Assembly (NCBI GenBank): GCA_028289345.1
Contig: JANQQL010000001.1
Coordinates: forward strand, 310,001-374,000
Direction of reading: 5' to 3'
DNA: 64,000 nucleotides
Source: Planctomycetota bacterium
GTDB taxonomy: Bacteria > Planctomycetota > B15-G4 > SIAN01
Numbering within the stretch: the first letter of the stretch is position 1; each line of letters opens with the position of its first letter. Below are positions 33,530-42,170 of the stretch, piece after piece. The position numbers and the translations under genes were made by a program. The notes under the pieces were generated by a model, which worked only from the letters and a program-made list of their open reading frames with translations, was not told the DNA's origin and did no database searches.

Positions 33530-34104
33530 GACGCCGACCTCGACAAGACCGAAGCCAGAATCAGCTGTCCCACTCCGAACACCCCGGCCATGACTTCCGC
33601 GCGAAGTGCGCTGGCGCCTTCCAGGAAATAGAGAGTCGCGATCCCACAAAGCAAGTAGGCAGCGCCCATCATCGTACCGATGGCGGGAAGGTGGCGGCGC
33701 GAGGCCATGACCCCCGTCCCGAAGAGAATCATCCACAGACCTGGCAACAGCTCGACCCGATCGGTGGCGGTGAAAACCAGCGTCAAGAACATTCCGGAGA
33801 GCACCGCCGGCGACAGATCAGACAACGCGGCATAGGCCAGGCTCCGTTCCCAGCGACGAGGAGAGGCGCCGAATTGACGGGCAATGCAAAGAAGATTGAA
33901 ACCGAAACCGACGCACGCGGCGGAAGACCAAAGGAGCACGAAGGCGAGTGGGCCCGGAGACAACATCCACTGCGCTCCCCCGGCCAGGATGCCCACCGCT
34001 CCACTGAAAGCAACTGGCGCAGCACGGTAGCCTTGAAAGGAACCAACTCGCGCAACATTGCGGTGAATCTCGAGCAGGTCCCCGGAGACCAATCGCGGGT
34101 TCAT
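33526..34104 (-). CDS. Membrane protein coupled to a winged-helix regulator
   Basis: 192 residues with about six hydrophobic segments, including APVAFSGAVGILAGGAQWM, FVLLWSSAACVGFGFNLLC, GLWMILFGTGVMA and FGVGQLILASVLS. The N-terminus is cytoplasmic-looking and charged. I do not recognise a transporter or enzyme motif. Both ends overlap neighbours: its ATG overlaps the uppS stop and its stop overlaps the regulator start, so the three genes are translated as a unit. Small membrane proteins paired with this kind of regulator are common in many phyla without known function. Confidence 0.7.
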   Translation of the reverse strand: MNPRLVSGDLLEIHRNVARVGSFQGYRAAPVAFSGAVGILAGGAQWMLSPGPLAFVLLWSSAACVGFGFNLLCIARQFGASPRRWERSLAYAALSDLSPAVLSGMFLTLVFTATDRVELLPGLWMILFGTGVMASRRHLPAIGTMMGAAYLLCGIATLYFLEGASALRAEVMAGVFGVGQLILASVLSRSAS

Positions 34105-34916
34105 CCCTGTCCCCCTTCCACCGTCGGTTGGACCACTTCGACCGGAGCCGCGGCCGACGGATCGGGCTCTTCGTCGATCGTTCCAAAGCGCCGATGCTTT
34201 CTGGCGTAGCTGTGAAACGCCTCGGCAAGATCCTGTTCGTCAAATTCCGGCCAGAGCTTCGGAACGAACAACAGTTCGGCGTAGCTCAGTTGCCATGGCA
34301 GAAAGTTGGACACTCGAGATTCGCCGCCAGTTCGAATCAGCAAGTCCACGGGGGGAACGTTGCCGGATGGCAGGTGTCGTGCGAGGGACTCGGCATCCAA
34401 GGGCTCCTCTCCCAGAACCCCTTCGCGCTCGAGCCGACGAATTCGCTCCGCCATTTCGACGAAGTCCCAGGTTCCCCCGTAGTCGAGAGCCAAGCACAGG
34501 GTCATCCGGTCGCACTCCGCGGTTTCTCGCTCGACCCGCTCGATTTCTCGAACTGCTCGCGCAGGCATCCGATCGCGACGCCCCACCGTGGTCAGGCGAA
34601 TCCCATTCTTCACACACTTCGGACCCCGTCGTTGCAGGTCGCGAATCAACAGCTGCCACAGCAACGAAACTTCGGTTTTCGGCCGCTGCCAGTTCTCCGT
34701 AGAGAACGCGTACAGGGTGAGGTGCGAAACACCCCAGCGAGCGCAGGCTTCGGTGACCCGATCCACGGTCTGGGTTCCGACCCGATGGCCGGCCACTCGC
34801 GCCAGGGAACGCTTGCGAGCCCAGCGCCCGTTGCCATCCATGATGATCGCCACGGACGAGGGAACCTGGGCGGGCGGGTCACCGTTGCGGGGAGCGGGAT
34901 CGGAGGGTGCGCTCAT
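34101..34916 (-). CDS. uppS: Isoprenyl (undecaprenyl) diphosphate synthase
   Basis: 271 residues from the ATG at 34916; earlier codons to 34985 give no similarity. A cis-prenyltransferase: SVAIIMDGNGRWARKR holds the catalytic Asp, AGHRVGTQTVD and TLYAFSTENWQRP follow, and LDYGGTWDF and LIRTGGESRVSNFLPWQLSYAE complete the family pattern. It chain-elongates farnesyl diphosphate with isopentenyl diphosphate to make the C55 carrier for cell-wall precursors. The C-terminal ~25 residues (DEEPDPSAAAPVEVVQ) are an acidic, Pro-rich extension. It is not followed by cdsA, its usual partner, but by a membrane protein and regulator whose genes overlap it. Confidence 0.93.
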   Translation of the reverse strand: MSAPSDPAPRNGDPPAQVPSSVAIIMDGNGRWARKRSLARVAGHRVGTQTVDRVTEACARWGVSHLTLYAFSTENWQRPKTEVSLLWQLLIRDLQRRGPKCVKNGIRLTTVGRRDRMPARAVREIERVERETAECDRMTLCLALDYGGTWDFVEMAERIRRLEREGVLGEEPLDAESLARHLPSGNVPPVDLLIRTGGESRVSNFLPWQLSYAELLFVPKLWPEFDEQDLAEAFHSYARKHRRFGTIDEEPDPSAAAPVEVVQPTVEGGQG

Positions 34917-35069
34917 CGGGGGGCTCGTGGGGTCGAGAGGCCTGACTTTGCATCGCAAAGTACCGACTAGGAATCTCCGGATCAACCCCAGTCGCCGGTT
35001 TCAGCTTCCCCGTTGTCGCCCCTCGATCCGCGCCCGGACGGTGCTCCCAAAAACCTGGGAACCCCTCGC

Positions 35070-35879
35070 TCAGTAGCTTTCGTCGGGCCCCGGGAATCGT
35101 CCCCCTTTGACGTCGAGGCAATACGCCTCGAACGCCTCGCCCATCGCCGAGCCCAACTCCGCGTAACGACGCACAAACCGCGGACGGAACTTGTTGTAGA
35201 GACCGAGCATGTCGTGACTCACCAGAATCTGACCGTCGCAATGGGGTCCCGCACCGATCCCAATGGTCGGGATGTGCAGTGACTCGGTGACCTCTTTGGC
35301 CAGATCCTGAGGAATCTTCTCCAAGACCAGCGAGAAGATCCCGGCATCCTGCAACGCCGCGGCGTCTTTCAGAATGCGATTGGCCTCGTCGTCGGACGTT
35401 CCCCGGGTGCGGTAGGTCCCGAACTTGTGAATCGATTGAGGAGTCAGGCCCAAGTGGCCTATGACGGGAATTCCCGCATCGACGATTCGGCGAACCGTGG
35501 AACAAATCGGCTCGCCCCCTTCCAGCTTGACGGCCTCCGTCAATGCTTCCTTGATGAACGCGCCCGCATTGCGAAGTGCTTCTTCGACACTCGCTTGGTA
35601 GGACATGAACGGCAAGTCACCAACCACCAACGCTCGCTCGGTGGCGCGCGAAACCACCGCCGCGTGGTAGAGCATCTGAGTCATGGTCATGGGGATCGTG
35701 GTGTCGTACCCGGCGAACACCGTCCCCGCCGAGTCGCCCACCAAGATCACATCGACCCCGGCCTCATCGAGCACCGAAGCCATCAAATAGTCATAGGCCG
35801 TCAAGCAGGCGATTTTCTCGTCCTGCTCCTTCATCTCTTGCAGACGGCTGGTCGTGACTTTGCGACGGGCCTTGGTCAT
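35070..35879 (-). CDS. panB: Ketopantoate hydroxymethyltransferase
   Basis: 269 residues from the ATG at 35879, preceded by CAGGAG at good spacing. The protein transfers a hydroxymethyl group from methylene-THF to 2-oxoisovalerate, the first committed step of pantothenate and CoA synthesis. PanB motifs present are [38 protein letters not shown] with the metal Asp, KLEGG with its Glu, [11 protein letters not shown], and [21 protein letters not shown]. It is unlinked to panC or panD in this window. It precedes uppS by 153 bases on the same strand. Confidence 0.95.
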   Translation of the reverse strand: MTKARRKVTTSRLQEMKEQDEKIACLTAYDYLMASVLDEAGVDVILVGDSAGTVFAGYDTTIPMTMTQMLYHAAVVSRATERALVVGDLPFMSYQASVEEALRNAGAFIKEALTEAVKLEGGEPICSTVRRIVDAGIPVIGHLGLTPQSIHKFGTYRTRGTSDDEANRILKDAAALQDAGIFSLVLEKIPQDLAKEVTESLHIPTIGIGAGPHCDGQILVSHDMLGLYNKFRPRFVRRYAELGSAMGEAFEAYCLDVKGGRFPGPDESY

Positions 35880-36062
35880 GGCCAACTCCTGGCAGGCTCC
35901 CCGCGGCAAAGAGTAGCCCCCCTGCCCGAAAAGCTTCGGGGAAAACCGCGGCTCTCGAGTCCTTGTCGACCCGCAGGCGTCGTCGGCAAAGTCGGCGCCT
36001 GGGCCGCAAGAAAGCACGCTCGGGCCGCGACCAAGGATCGGTTCGGCGCAAGCAACTCTGGT

Positions 36063-36842
36063 TCAGGGTTGCCGAGGACGGGGCAACCACAGCTCGAGCA
36101 CGGTGCCCAACCACTGCGCCCCGAGCCCCAATCCGAACAGCGCTCCCCCCATCACGATTCCCGGCACGAATGCAGGATGGATCCGCGCCAGCCACATGCA
36201 ACTGAGGTCCATCACGAGTCCGAGGGTGCAGATGGCAAACAGCCCTCCACGCCAACTCCTGGGGGCCCGACTGAACCAGAACAGCGCGCTGGTCAACAAC
36301 GCGATCAGCGCCAGCGAAGGGGCGTGAGTGTGGGTCGAAACCAGCAGGATCTCCGAAGGAACTGGCAAGAACTCCCGAGAGAAAGCGACCTTCTTCACGT
36401 CCGGCCAGTTGTCGAGTGGCGTCTCTGACACGTCGCCCGCCGCAAGCTTCTCCGAATCGGGGTTGCGCTGGTGACAGGTCACGCAACGCATGTCCAGAAT
36501 GTCCGCGGGAGCCAGTTCCTGGCCATCGGCAATCTCGTCGTACTGCTCCGGAATCCGCTGCCCTTGCAGCCAGTCCTCCAGCAAAGCTCGCTCGGCATCG
36601 AGAGGCGCGTGGGTGCGTCCATGCTCACCGAACACGGCCTCCTTCAAGGGAGACGGCTGTTGAATGCCATGAAAGCTCGCGACCAGGTCGTCCATGGACA
36701 GTCCGGGCTGCTCGTCTTTCTTCGCGTAGTGAGCATTCAGGTAGGCCAAGGAAGCGAAGTAGCCCCCGGCGAGAGTCACCACCGTGAGAGTGAGGCCAAC
36801 TCGAACCGCCCAAGGAAGTTCGCGCAATCGAAAGCCATTCAT
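36063..36842 (-). CDS. Membrane protein with a single cytochrome c haem motif
   Basis: 259 residues. A membrane anchor lies near residues 14-36 (VGLTLTVVTLAGGYFASLAYL). A ~110-residue segment on the far side of the membrane carries one covalent haem site, CVTCH, in MRCVTCHQRNPDSEKLA. About three further helices follow (SLALIALLTSALFWF, GGLFAICTLGLVMDL, IVMGGALFGLGLGAQW). His residues in LVSTHTHAP and a Met near helix 3 could supply the second haem ligand. It is the last gene of the operon with two Gfo/Idh/MocA proteins and ApbE, eight bases after the previous stop. This suggests an electron-transfer role, but no known family is recognised. Confidence 0.7.
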   Translation of the reverse strand: MNGFRLRELPWAVRVGLTLTVVTLAGGYFASLAYLNAHYAKKDEQPGLSMDDLVASFHGIQQPSPLKEAVFGEHGRTHAPLDAERALLEDWLQGQRIPEQYDEIADGQELAPADILDMRCVTCHQRNPDSEKLAAGDVSETPLDNWPDVKKVAFSREFLPVPSEILLVSTHTHAPSLALIALLTSALFWFSRAPRSWRGGLFAICTLGLVMDLSCMWLARIHPAFVPGIVMGGALFGLGLGAQWLGTVLELWLPRPRQP

Positions 36843-36850
36843 GGGAGCGC

Positions 36851-38083
36851 TCAGTCCTCGAAGAAAGCTGGATCAATCACTTGGGATTCGCCGCGGACCA
36901 CCGCTTGATGGCCGAGCAAGCCGACCATCGCCGCTTGCAAACCGTGGCGGGAGGTGCAGACGACGGGCTGATCCTCGAGCACGCTCTTCAAGAAACACTC
37001 GACCGCGTAGTAGAGGGGTGGTTGGGGCAAGCCGATTCCTTCTTTGAGTTTTCCTTGAGCCGCCAGCTTGGTGGCATCGGCGACCAACGTGATCCCCTCT
37101 TCGTTGTGAAACCTCTCCCGAGAGGCATAAACCTCCCAGCCTTGGGTCGGGGCATCCGCCTCCTTGAACATCCAACCAAAGCGCTGCGCCAACTTCAGGG
37201 TGCCCATGGTTCCGCTGTACAGCTCGTAGTCCCCCTCGAACGAATTGCCGAGAGTGGCCTCGTACTGCATCGCCACCCCCTTGGGAAACTGCAGGGTCAG
37301 GGACACCGTGTCGGGCACGGTTCGGCCATCGGGATGGGCAAGGATCGCCCCACTTCCCGCAATCGACTGCGGCCCCCGCGAAGTGAACCAGTGGACCGCA
37401 TCGAACTGGTGGGAGCCGATCTCGCCCGGCAATCCGGTGGTCACCTCGGGATCGAGTTTCCAGTTGGCGGCTTTTTCGTCGGCCGGGTCCGAGGTCGCCA
37501 CTCGCCACGAGGTCTTCTGGTGAGACTGAGCTCGCAGGTGGACCAAGTCACGGATGGCACCCGAGCGGAGGAACGACCGAGCCAGCTGGTACACCGGATT
37601 GGAACGAGCCAAGTGCCCCACTTGAAAGCGCACGCTGGAGCGATCTGCCGCCGCGTGAATCGCTTGCAGGTCTTCCTGGCTGGAAGCCATCGGTGCTTCG
37701 CAATAGACGTGCTTCCCCGCTTGCAAGCAGTCGAGCACCACCGCTCGGTGAAGATGGGTCGGCGTCGCCACGAACACCGCGTCCACGTTGCCCGCATCCA
37801 AGAGATCTGCGTGACTGGCGAATGACTCGGCATCCGGAGCTCGGCGTCGTCCCGCCCGGAGTCGGGTTTCGCGGACATCGGCGAGAGCGACCACCTGGAC
37901 CGCTTCGAACTTGACGAGCTCGGTGATCAAGCTGCGACCTTGCTTGCCGATTCCAATCACCCCGACCCGAAGGGGAGCACTGCGGGGACGCAACGGAGAC
38001 GGCAGTGCTTCCGGGGAAATCACCAGGGCTGCCATGCCGCCTGCCACTTGTTGCAGAAAGCGTCGTCGATGTTGAGTGCTCAT
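36851..38083 (-). CDS. Gfo/Idh/MocA family oxidoreductase, exported (Tat), copy 2
   Basis: 410 residues. A twin-arginine signal starts the protein (RRRFLQQVAGGMAALVI). The N-terminal Rossmann domain has VGVIGIGKQGRSL and the family Lys region appears as GKHVYCEAPMA, where the usual EKP is EAP. That replaces the conserved catalytic-site Lys by Ala and may mean altered or lost catalysis. The C-terminal domain contains NWKLDPEVTTGLPGEIGSHQFDAVHW. Tat-exported members are abundant in Planctomycetota and are thought to act on sugars or cyclitols outside the cytoplasm with pre-loaded NAD(P). Its start overlaps the apbE stop (ATGA). Confidence 0.88.
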   Translation of the reverse strand: MSTQHRRRFLQQVAGGMAALVISPEALPSPLRPRSAPLRVGVIGIGKQGRSLITELVKFEAVQVVALADVRETRLRAGRRRAPDAESFASHADLLDAGNVDAVFVATPTHLHRAVVLDCLQAGKHVYCEAPMASSQEDLQAIHAAADRSSVRFQVGHLARSNPVYQLARSFLRSGAIRDLVHLRAQSHQKTSWRVATSDPADEKAANWKLDPEVTTGLPGEIGSHQFDAVHWFTSRGPQSIAGSGAILAHPDGRTVPDTVSLTLQFPKGVAMQYEATLGNSFEGDYELYSGTMGTLKLAQRFGWMFKEADAPTQGWEVYASRERFHNEEGITLVADATKLAAQGKLKEGIGLPQPPLYYAVECFLKSVLEDQPVVCTSRHGLQAAMVGLLGHQAVVRGESQVIDPAFFED

Positions 38084-38988
38084 GAAGATTCCTTGCTCGA
38101 TTCCGGGGTCTTGGCTGCGAAGGAAAAGATCTGCTCGACCCTCTCTCCCATCAACTCGCTCTGCCCCTCTTGGCGAACCACCAATCGTGGCCAGTGCACA
38201 CGAAGATCAGGGCGAACCACCAACGCCGTCGACCAGGCATCCGCTTCGGCGGCGGTCGAAGCCGTCACCGCAACCATCCGCGCCCCTCGGGAAGGTTGAC
38301 CTGTGTTTGGATCCACAATGTGTCCGGCATGGGCCCCGGAGTTCTCGCCGCGCATCTTGCCGTCCACCGCGGACACAGAGAAACCACAATCGCGAAGCGA
38401 TGCACGAGCCAATCGCCCCTCGAGTCCGGGAACCGGAATGCCCACCTCCCAGGCACCTTGGGAAGGTGTCCGGCCGATGGCGAGAACCGAGCTGGTACCC
38501 CCATGGAGAAACGCGGACTCGATCCCTGCCTCTCGGAGAACTTCTCCGGCACGGTCCAACGCCCAACCCTTGCCAATCGCACCAAAGTCCAGGCACAGGT
38601 CCCGTCGCAACTGCACGGTTCGATGGGTCGCGTCCAATTCGACATCCGCCCACGAACCGTCACCGGTCACTGCGCCTTCGGCGGAGTCGGCCAGGGATTC
38701 TCGTCCGGGACGAAACGCGCAATCGAATCCCCCGCCGCTTTCGCCGAACACTCGATCACACAACACGAAGAACTCGAACAGATCCGCGGGCACGACCAGC
38801 GGCCCCGTTCGTGCGTTGCGTTCGATGAGCGCGGTCCAACTGTCTCGCCGAAAACGGGACAGCTCGGCCTCCAAGCGGCGCACTTCGTCCAGGGCTTCTT
38901 CCCCGATGGCACGGGTGCGCACGGAATCCTCGGCAATCAAGACGAACTCGAAACGGGTCCCCATGGCCTCCGCAGCGAGTCGAACCAC
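38080..38988 (-). CDS. apbE: FAD:protein FMN transferase (ApbE)
   Basis: 302 residues from a GTG at 38988, which has AGGA seven bases upstream; a TTG at 39003 in frame is the alternative. ApbE attaches FMN from FAD to a threonine of flavoproteins such as NqrC or RnfG. Motifs present are AMGTRFEFV at the start, LCLDFGAIGKGWALDRA, FLHGGTSSVLAIG and HIVDPNTGQPSRGARMVAVTA with metal-binding residues. No signal peptide is visible with either start, although many ApbE proteins are exported lipoproteins. It sits between two Tat-type oxidoreductases and overlaps the second. Confidence 0.9.
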   Translation of the reverse strand: MVRLAAEAMGTRFEFVLIAEDSVRTRAIGEEALDEVRRLEAELSRFRRDSWTALIERNARTGPLVVPADLFEFFVLCDRVFGESGGGFDCAFRPGRESLADSAEGAVTGDGSWADVELDATHRTVQLRRDLCLDFGAIGKGWALDRAGEVLREAGIESAFLHGGTSSVLAIGRTPSQGAWEVGIPVPGLEGRLARASLRDCGFSVSAVDGKMRGENSGAHAGHIVDPNTGQPSRGARMVAVTASTAAEADAWSTALVVRPDLRVHWPRLVVRQEGQSELMGERVEQIFSFAAKTPESSKESS

Positions 38989-39004
38989 GCCTTGGTCCTG
39001 CAAC

Positions 39005-40309
39005 TCAGATCCGGAATGTGGTCATGCTGGCCGGCGAGTAGCCAAAGGCGCCTCCCTCCCACATGGAACGGGTGGCCAAGTCGACGATGACCATGATCTT
39101 GGTTCCCAACTCGACATCGGACACGGGCTGTTCACGATTGCGGACACCCGCCAGGAAATCCAACTGCAAGCGGTGCTGCGGGTCTTCGTAGGCATACTGG
39201 AAATCGTGTTCTTCCAGCTCTTCGGCATACACTCGCTCGGGTCGCATCAGGCAGCGACTTCCATTCAGATAGATGCTCCCACGGTGTCCCCGAATCATCG
39301 TCTCGAAACCTTGCTCATTGCAGGTCGAGCCCGACACCACCATGGTGTGCTCTTTCTCGAATTGAATGGTCAGATTGACCTGGTCGTGGTTCTCCATGGC
39401 TTTGTCGACATAGTGTCCGCCGGTGGCCGTCACTCGAACCGGCCACCCCACGTCGAGAGCCATCACCAAAGGGGTCATCTGATGGACCAACAAGTCCCCG
39501 ACGATTCCGGTCGAGTACTTCCGATAACGACGCCAGCGATGATAGATGTGGGTGTCGAACGGTGCCGGCCCAAGCTCTCCCAGCCAGCCGTTCCAGTCGA
39601 GAACCTCCCCGGGCCGCACCCGCTCATCGATGCCATACAACCACTCGCCATTTTGAGAATTCCGGCAATAGCTGGTTCGGCTGCTCACGGGGTGACCGAT
39701 CACTCCCTCTTGGATGAGTTTCTTCGCCTCGTGAAATTTTGGCTGGGTCGTGTACTGGGTGCCGACAACCACGATGCGATCCGAATCTCGGGCCGCGCGC
39801 CATAGGTTCATGGCGTTGTCGAGCCGCAACGTCATCGGCTTCTCGCAGTAAACGTCTTTCCCGGCACGAATCGCATCGATCGCATGTTGGGCATGCCAAT
39901 GCTCCGGGGAAGCCACCCACACCGCCTGAACCTCTGGTTCGTTGGCAAGCAGCTCCCGGTAGTTTCGGTAGCTGCGAACGTCGACCCCTTCCTGCTGAGA
40001 GGCAACCACCAGGGCATCGTCCAGGCGGGTCTTGCAAACATCGCTCAGGGCCACCACCTGGACGTTCTCTCGCCCTTCTTGATGATGGCTCAGCAAAGCC
40101 CTCAAGTGTCCCGCGCCCATGCCTCCGGTGCCGATGATCGCGACGCGAATCGGATCCGTGGGAACCGTCGGTGCCACGGACTCTTTCGGAGCGGTGGACT
40201 CCGCCGGCGGTGATTCCTGACCGCGAGCCGAAGGCAACACTCCGGCCGCGCCTGCGGCGGCCAATGCAGAAGTACGAAGGAACTGTCGGCGAGTCGCTTC
40301 TTGCGTCAC
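39005..40309 (-). CDS. Gfo/Idh/MocA family oxidoreductase, exported (Tat), copy 1
   Basis: 434 residues with a textbook twin-arginine signal (RRQFLRTSALAAAGAAGVL). The Rossmann motif VAIIGTGGMGAGHL and the family motif DVYCEKPMTLRL, with its conserved Lys, are both intact. The C-terminal domain includes GEVLDWNGWLGELGPAPFD, HRWRRYRKYSTGIVGDLLVHQ and SGSTCNEQGFETMIRGHRGS. This matches the large planctomycete Gfo/Idh/MocA group with an N-terminal Tat leader. It starts the four-gene operon (this gene, apbE, the second oxidoreductase, the haem membrane protein). The 256 bases between it and the ECF sigma stop hold no recognisable gene. Confidence 0.9.
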   Translation of the reverse strand: MTQEATRRQFLRTSALAAAGAAGVLPSARGQESPPAESTAPKESVAPTVPTDPIRVAIIGTGGMGAGHLRALLSHHQEGRENVQVVALSDVCKTRLDDALVVASQQEGVDVRSYRNYRELLANEPEVQAVWVASPEHWHAQHAIDAIRAGKDVYCEKPMTLRLDNAMNLWRAARDSDRIVVVGTQYTTQPKFHEAKKLIQEGVIGHPVSSRTSYCRNSQNGEWLYGIDERVRPGEVLDWNGWLGELGPAPFDTHIYHRWRRYRKYSTGIVGDLLVHQMTPLVMALDVGWPVRVTATGGHYVDKAMENHDQVNLTIQFEKEHTMVVSGSTCNEQGFETMIRGHRGSIYLNGSRCLMRPERVYAEELEEHDFQYAYEDPQHRLQLDFLAGVRNREQPVSDVELGTKIMVIVDLATRSMWEGGAFGYSPASMTTFRI

Positions 40310-40565
40310 GGTCTGGCTCTCCCAGTGGATGAAACTCGAGCCATCGGACCATAACGAAGCGGGCGAATGGGTCTAGCCGGGCCGGCGAAAAAGGCCTCCG
40401 ATGACCCATCGAGAGATTTTCTCCTCGATCGAGGAGCCGGAACGCAGGCGAGTCGGAGAATTGAGGATTCGAGGACGAAGGCGAAAAGACCGAGGGGGCA
40501 CCGAAAGACCTTCCCCATCCTGCGAGCCGGCGTGATTGAGGAAGGTGAGTTCTTGCCGGGGAGCC

Positions 40566-41207
40566 TCAGGAGTGGTGGCCCGAGAAACCGGGCATTCGAC
40601 GGCGCCCGACCGGCCGCGGAGGGCCCGGGTAGGCGCGGTCCGAGCGACGGTCTCGCGCGGTTGCCCACTCCCGGAATTCGTCCTCCGATGGCAGGTGGCG
40701 CCGCATGGCTCTTCGCGCGCGATAGAGACGCACCTTCACGTTGGCCACGGAAAGCCCCGTCCGCTGGGCCAGCTGGCGGCAACTGAAGCCCACGTAGTAG
40801 TGCGCAATCACGAGGATTCGGTCGCGTTCGGCAAGATGAGTGAGGGCACGGAGCATGGACGATCGCCACACCTGCTTGGTTTGCGAGTCTTCCTGCGGAT
40901 CGTCGGCCTCCTCCCCCACTTGCTCGTGAAGTTCCACCCCCTCGGTATGAGAACGGGTCGAAGGGGATCGTGCTCCCTTCCGGTGCCAGTCCATGGCCAC
41001 GTGGTACGCAATGCGAAGCAGCCAGCTTTCCACCGCGTCATGGCGACGCAAGTAACGCCAGGAGCGATAGCCCCGCAGAAGAGTTTCTTGCACCAAGTCT
41101 TCGGTGACGTGGTGGTCACGAACATGGCGGCGAAGGTAACCCGCGATGAGTCCACGATGTTGTTCCAACTCCTCGCCCGATCGAATCGCGATCGCCGCCT
41201 CCGCCAT
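40566..41207 (-). CDS. ECF-type RNA polymerase sigma factor
   Basis: 213 residues from the ATG at 41207 (GGGAG upstream at good spacing). Region 2 is visible as VTEDLVQETLLRGYRSW and VESWLLRIAYHVAMDWHRK. Region 4 is LAERDRILVIAHYYVGFSCRQLA followed by the HTH GLSVANVKVRLYRARRAM. An acidic linker (ELHEQVGEEADDPQED) joins them. The basic C-terminal tail beyond residue ~190 is unusual and may be poorly conserved. No anti-sigma factor or obvious partner lies next to it, so its signal is unknown. The upstream 100 bases separate it from thiE on the same strand. Confidence 0.88.
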   Translation of the reverse strand: MAEAAIAIRSGEELEQHRGLIAGYLRRHVRDHHVTEDLVQETLLRGYRSWRYLRRHDAVESWLLRIAYHVAMDWHRKGARSPSTRSHTEGVELHEQVGEEADDPQEDSQTKQVWRSSMLRALTHLAERDRILVIAHYYVGFSCRQLAQRTGLSVANVKVRLYRARRAMRRHLPSEDEFREWATARDRRSDRAYPGPPRPVGRRRMPGFSGHHS

Positions 41208-41307
41208 GGGTCTGCTCCCTGTTCGTGAGTCTTGGTTCGCCTGCTGCCCCAAATATGACGAAAGGGGAAAAAGCTCACACGACACCACGGACCCAACCAT
41301 TCCAGAA

Positions 41308-41976
41308 TCAGAGCAGCTGACGCAACAGATCGGCAGCGGCGCTCGTGGGGTTCTCGTGGTCGAGCACCGCCGAAGAAACCGCCACGTGCCGGACACCGAG
41401 GACGCGGAGCTGTGCCAGGTTTCCCGCATCGATCCCACCGATGGCGAACACCGGAAGCGGAACCTGGACGAGAGTCTGGCGGAATTCAGTGTGGTTCAGG
41501 GGAGAAGCCTCGGGCTTGGTGGGCGACGGAAAACAGCAGCCCATGCCGAGGTGCGTCGCCCCCGCCTTCCAAGCGGCCACCGCCTCTTCGAGATTGTGAG
41601 TGGACACCCCGATCCATGCTCCCTCGCCCAATCGAGCGCGAGCTTCATTCACCGACGCATCTCGTTGACCGACATGGACTCCCCGGGCTCCGCTGCGCGC
41701 CGCCGCTTCCACGTCGTCGTTGACCAGAACGGGGACGTCAAAAGGAGCGGCGAGTTCCTGGAGCGCCACGCTCCAACGGATTCGCTCCCGGGTGGTCGCC
41801 GCCTTGGCCCGGAGTTGCAGAAGGTCTACGCCACCGCGCAACGCCTCGACCACGGAATTGGAGCGCATTGCGCACATTTCGCCGCTGACCAGAAGCTGGA
41901 GTCGACACCCTCCCGGAGCCCGCCCTCCCGACGCTGTTCGAGAATCGTTCCCGGATGGCTGCTCGGGATCGGTCAT
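41308..41976 (-). CDS. thiE: Thiamine phosphate synthase (ThiE) family protein
   Basis: 222 residues from the ATG at 41976. A TIM-barrel protein with ThiE features: VDLLQLRAKAATTRE, VLVNDDVEAAARSGARGVHVGQRD, the pyrophosphate loop region MGCCFPSPTKPEASP, and VFAIGGIDAGNLAQL. It joins the thiazole and pyrimidine moieties to form thiamine phosphate. TenI, a thiazole tautomerase lookalike, is the main alternative; no other thi gene is nearby to decide. The first ~25 residues (DPEQPSGNDSRTASGG) are a poorly conserved extension. Frame further upstream to 42651 is antisense to the receiver gene and not real. Confidence 0.87.
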   Translation of the reverse strand: MTDPEQPSGNDSRTASGGRAPGGCRLQLLVSGEMCAMRSNSVVEALRGGVDLLQLRAKAATTRERIRWSVALQELAAPFDVPVLVNDDVEAAARSGARGVHVGQRDASVNEARARLGEGAWIGVSTHNLEEAVAAWKAGATHLGMGCCFPSPTKPEASPLNHTEFRQTLVQVPLPVFAIGGIDAGNLAQLRVLGVRHVAVSSAVLDHENPTSAAADLLRQLL

Positions 41977-42079
41977 TTTGGCGTGCCCCTTCCGCCGCGG
42001 CTGGACGCCAGCGGACACTTTGTCCGGAGAGAGAATCCGGTTTGCCGGTGGCGTCTGCGGCGCAGCGCAGTCCACCCCC

Positions 42080-42096
42080 TTGGCACCGGTCTTGCA
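42080..42096 (+). promoter_or_regulatory. Candidate sigma-54 (RpoN) promoter before the receiver gene
   Basis: TTGGCACCGGTCTTGCA matches the -24/-12 consensus YTGGCACG-N4-TTGCA at every core position except one C for G. The invariant GG is at 42082-42083 and the GC at 42094-42095, with correct ten-base spacing. Initiation would be near 42106, 65 bases before the receiver-gene start. It points away from thiE. Sigma-54 promoters need an AAA+ activator; none is encoded nearby. Confidence 0.6.
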
Positions 42097-42170
42097 AAGG
42101 GAATCTGAATTCGGGCGGTCCACTGGAGGACGCCCCACGAGTTGGGTCGGGAGCAGAGAAACCCCATCCC

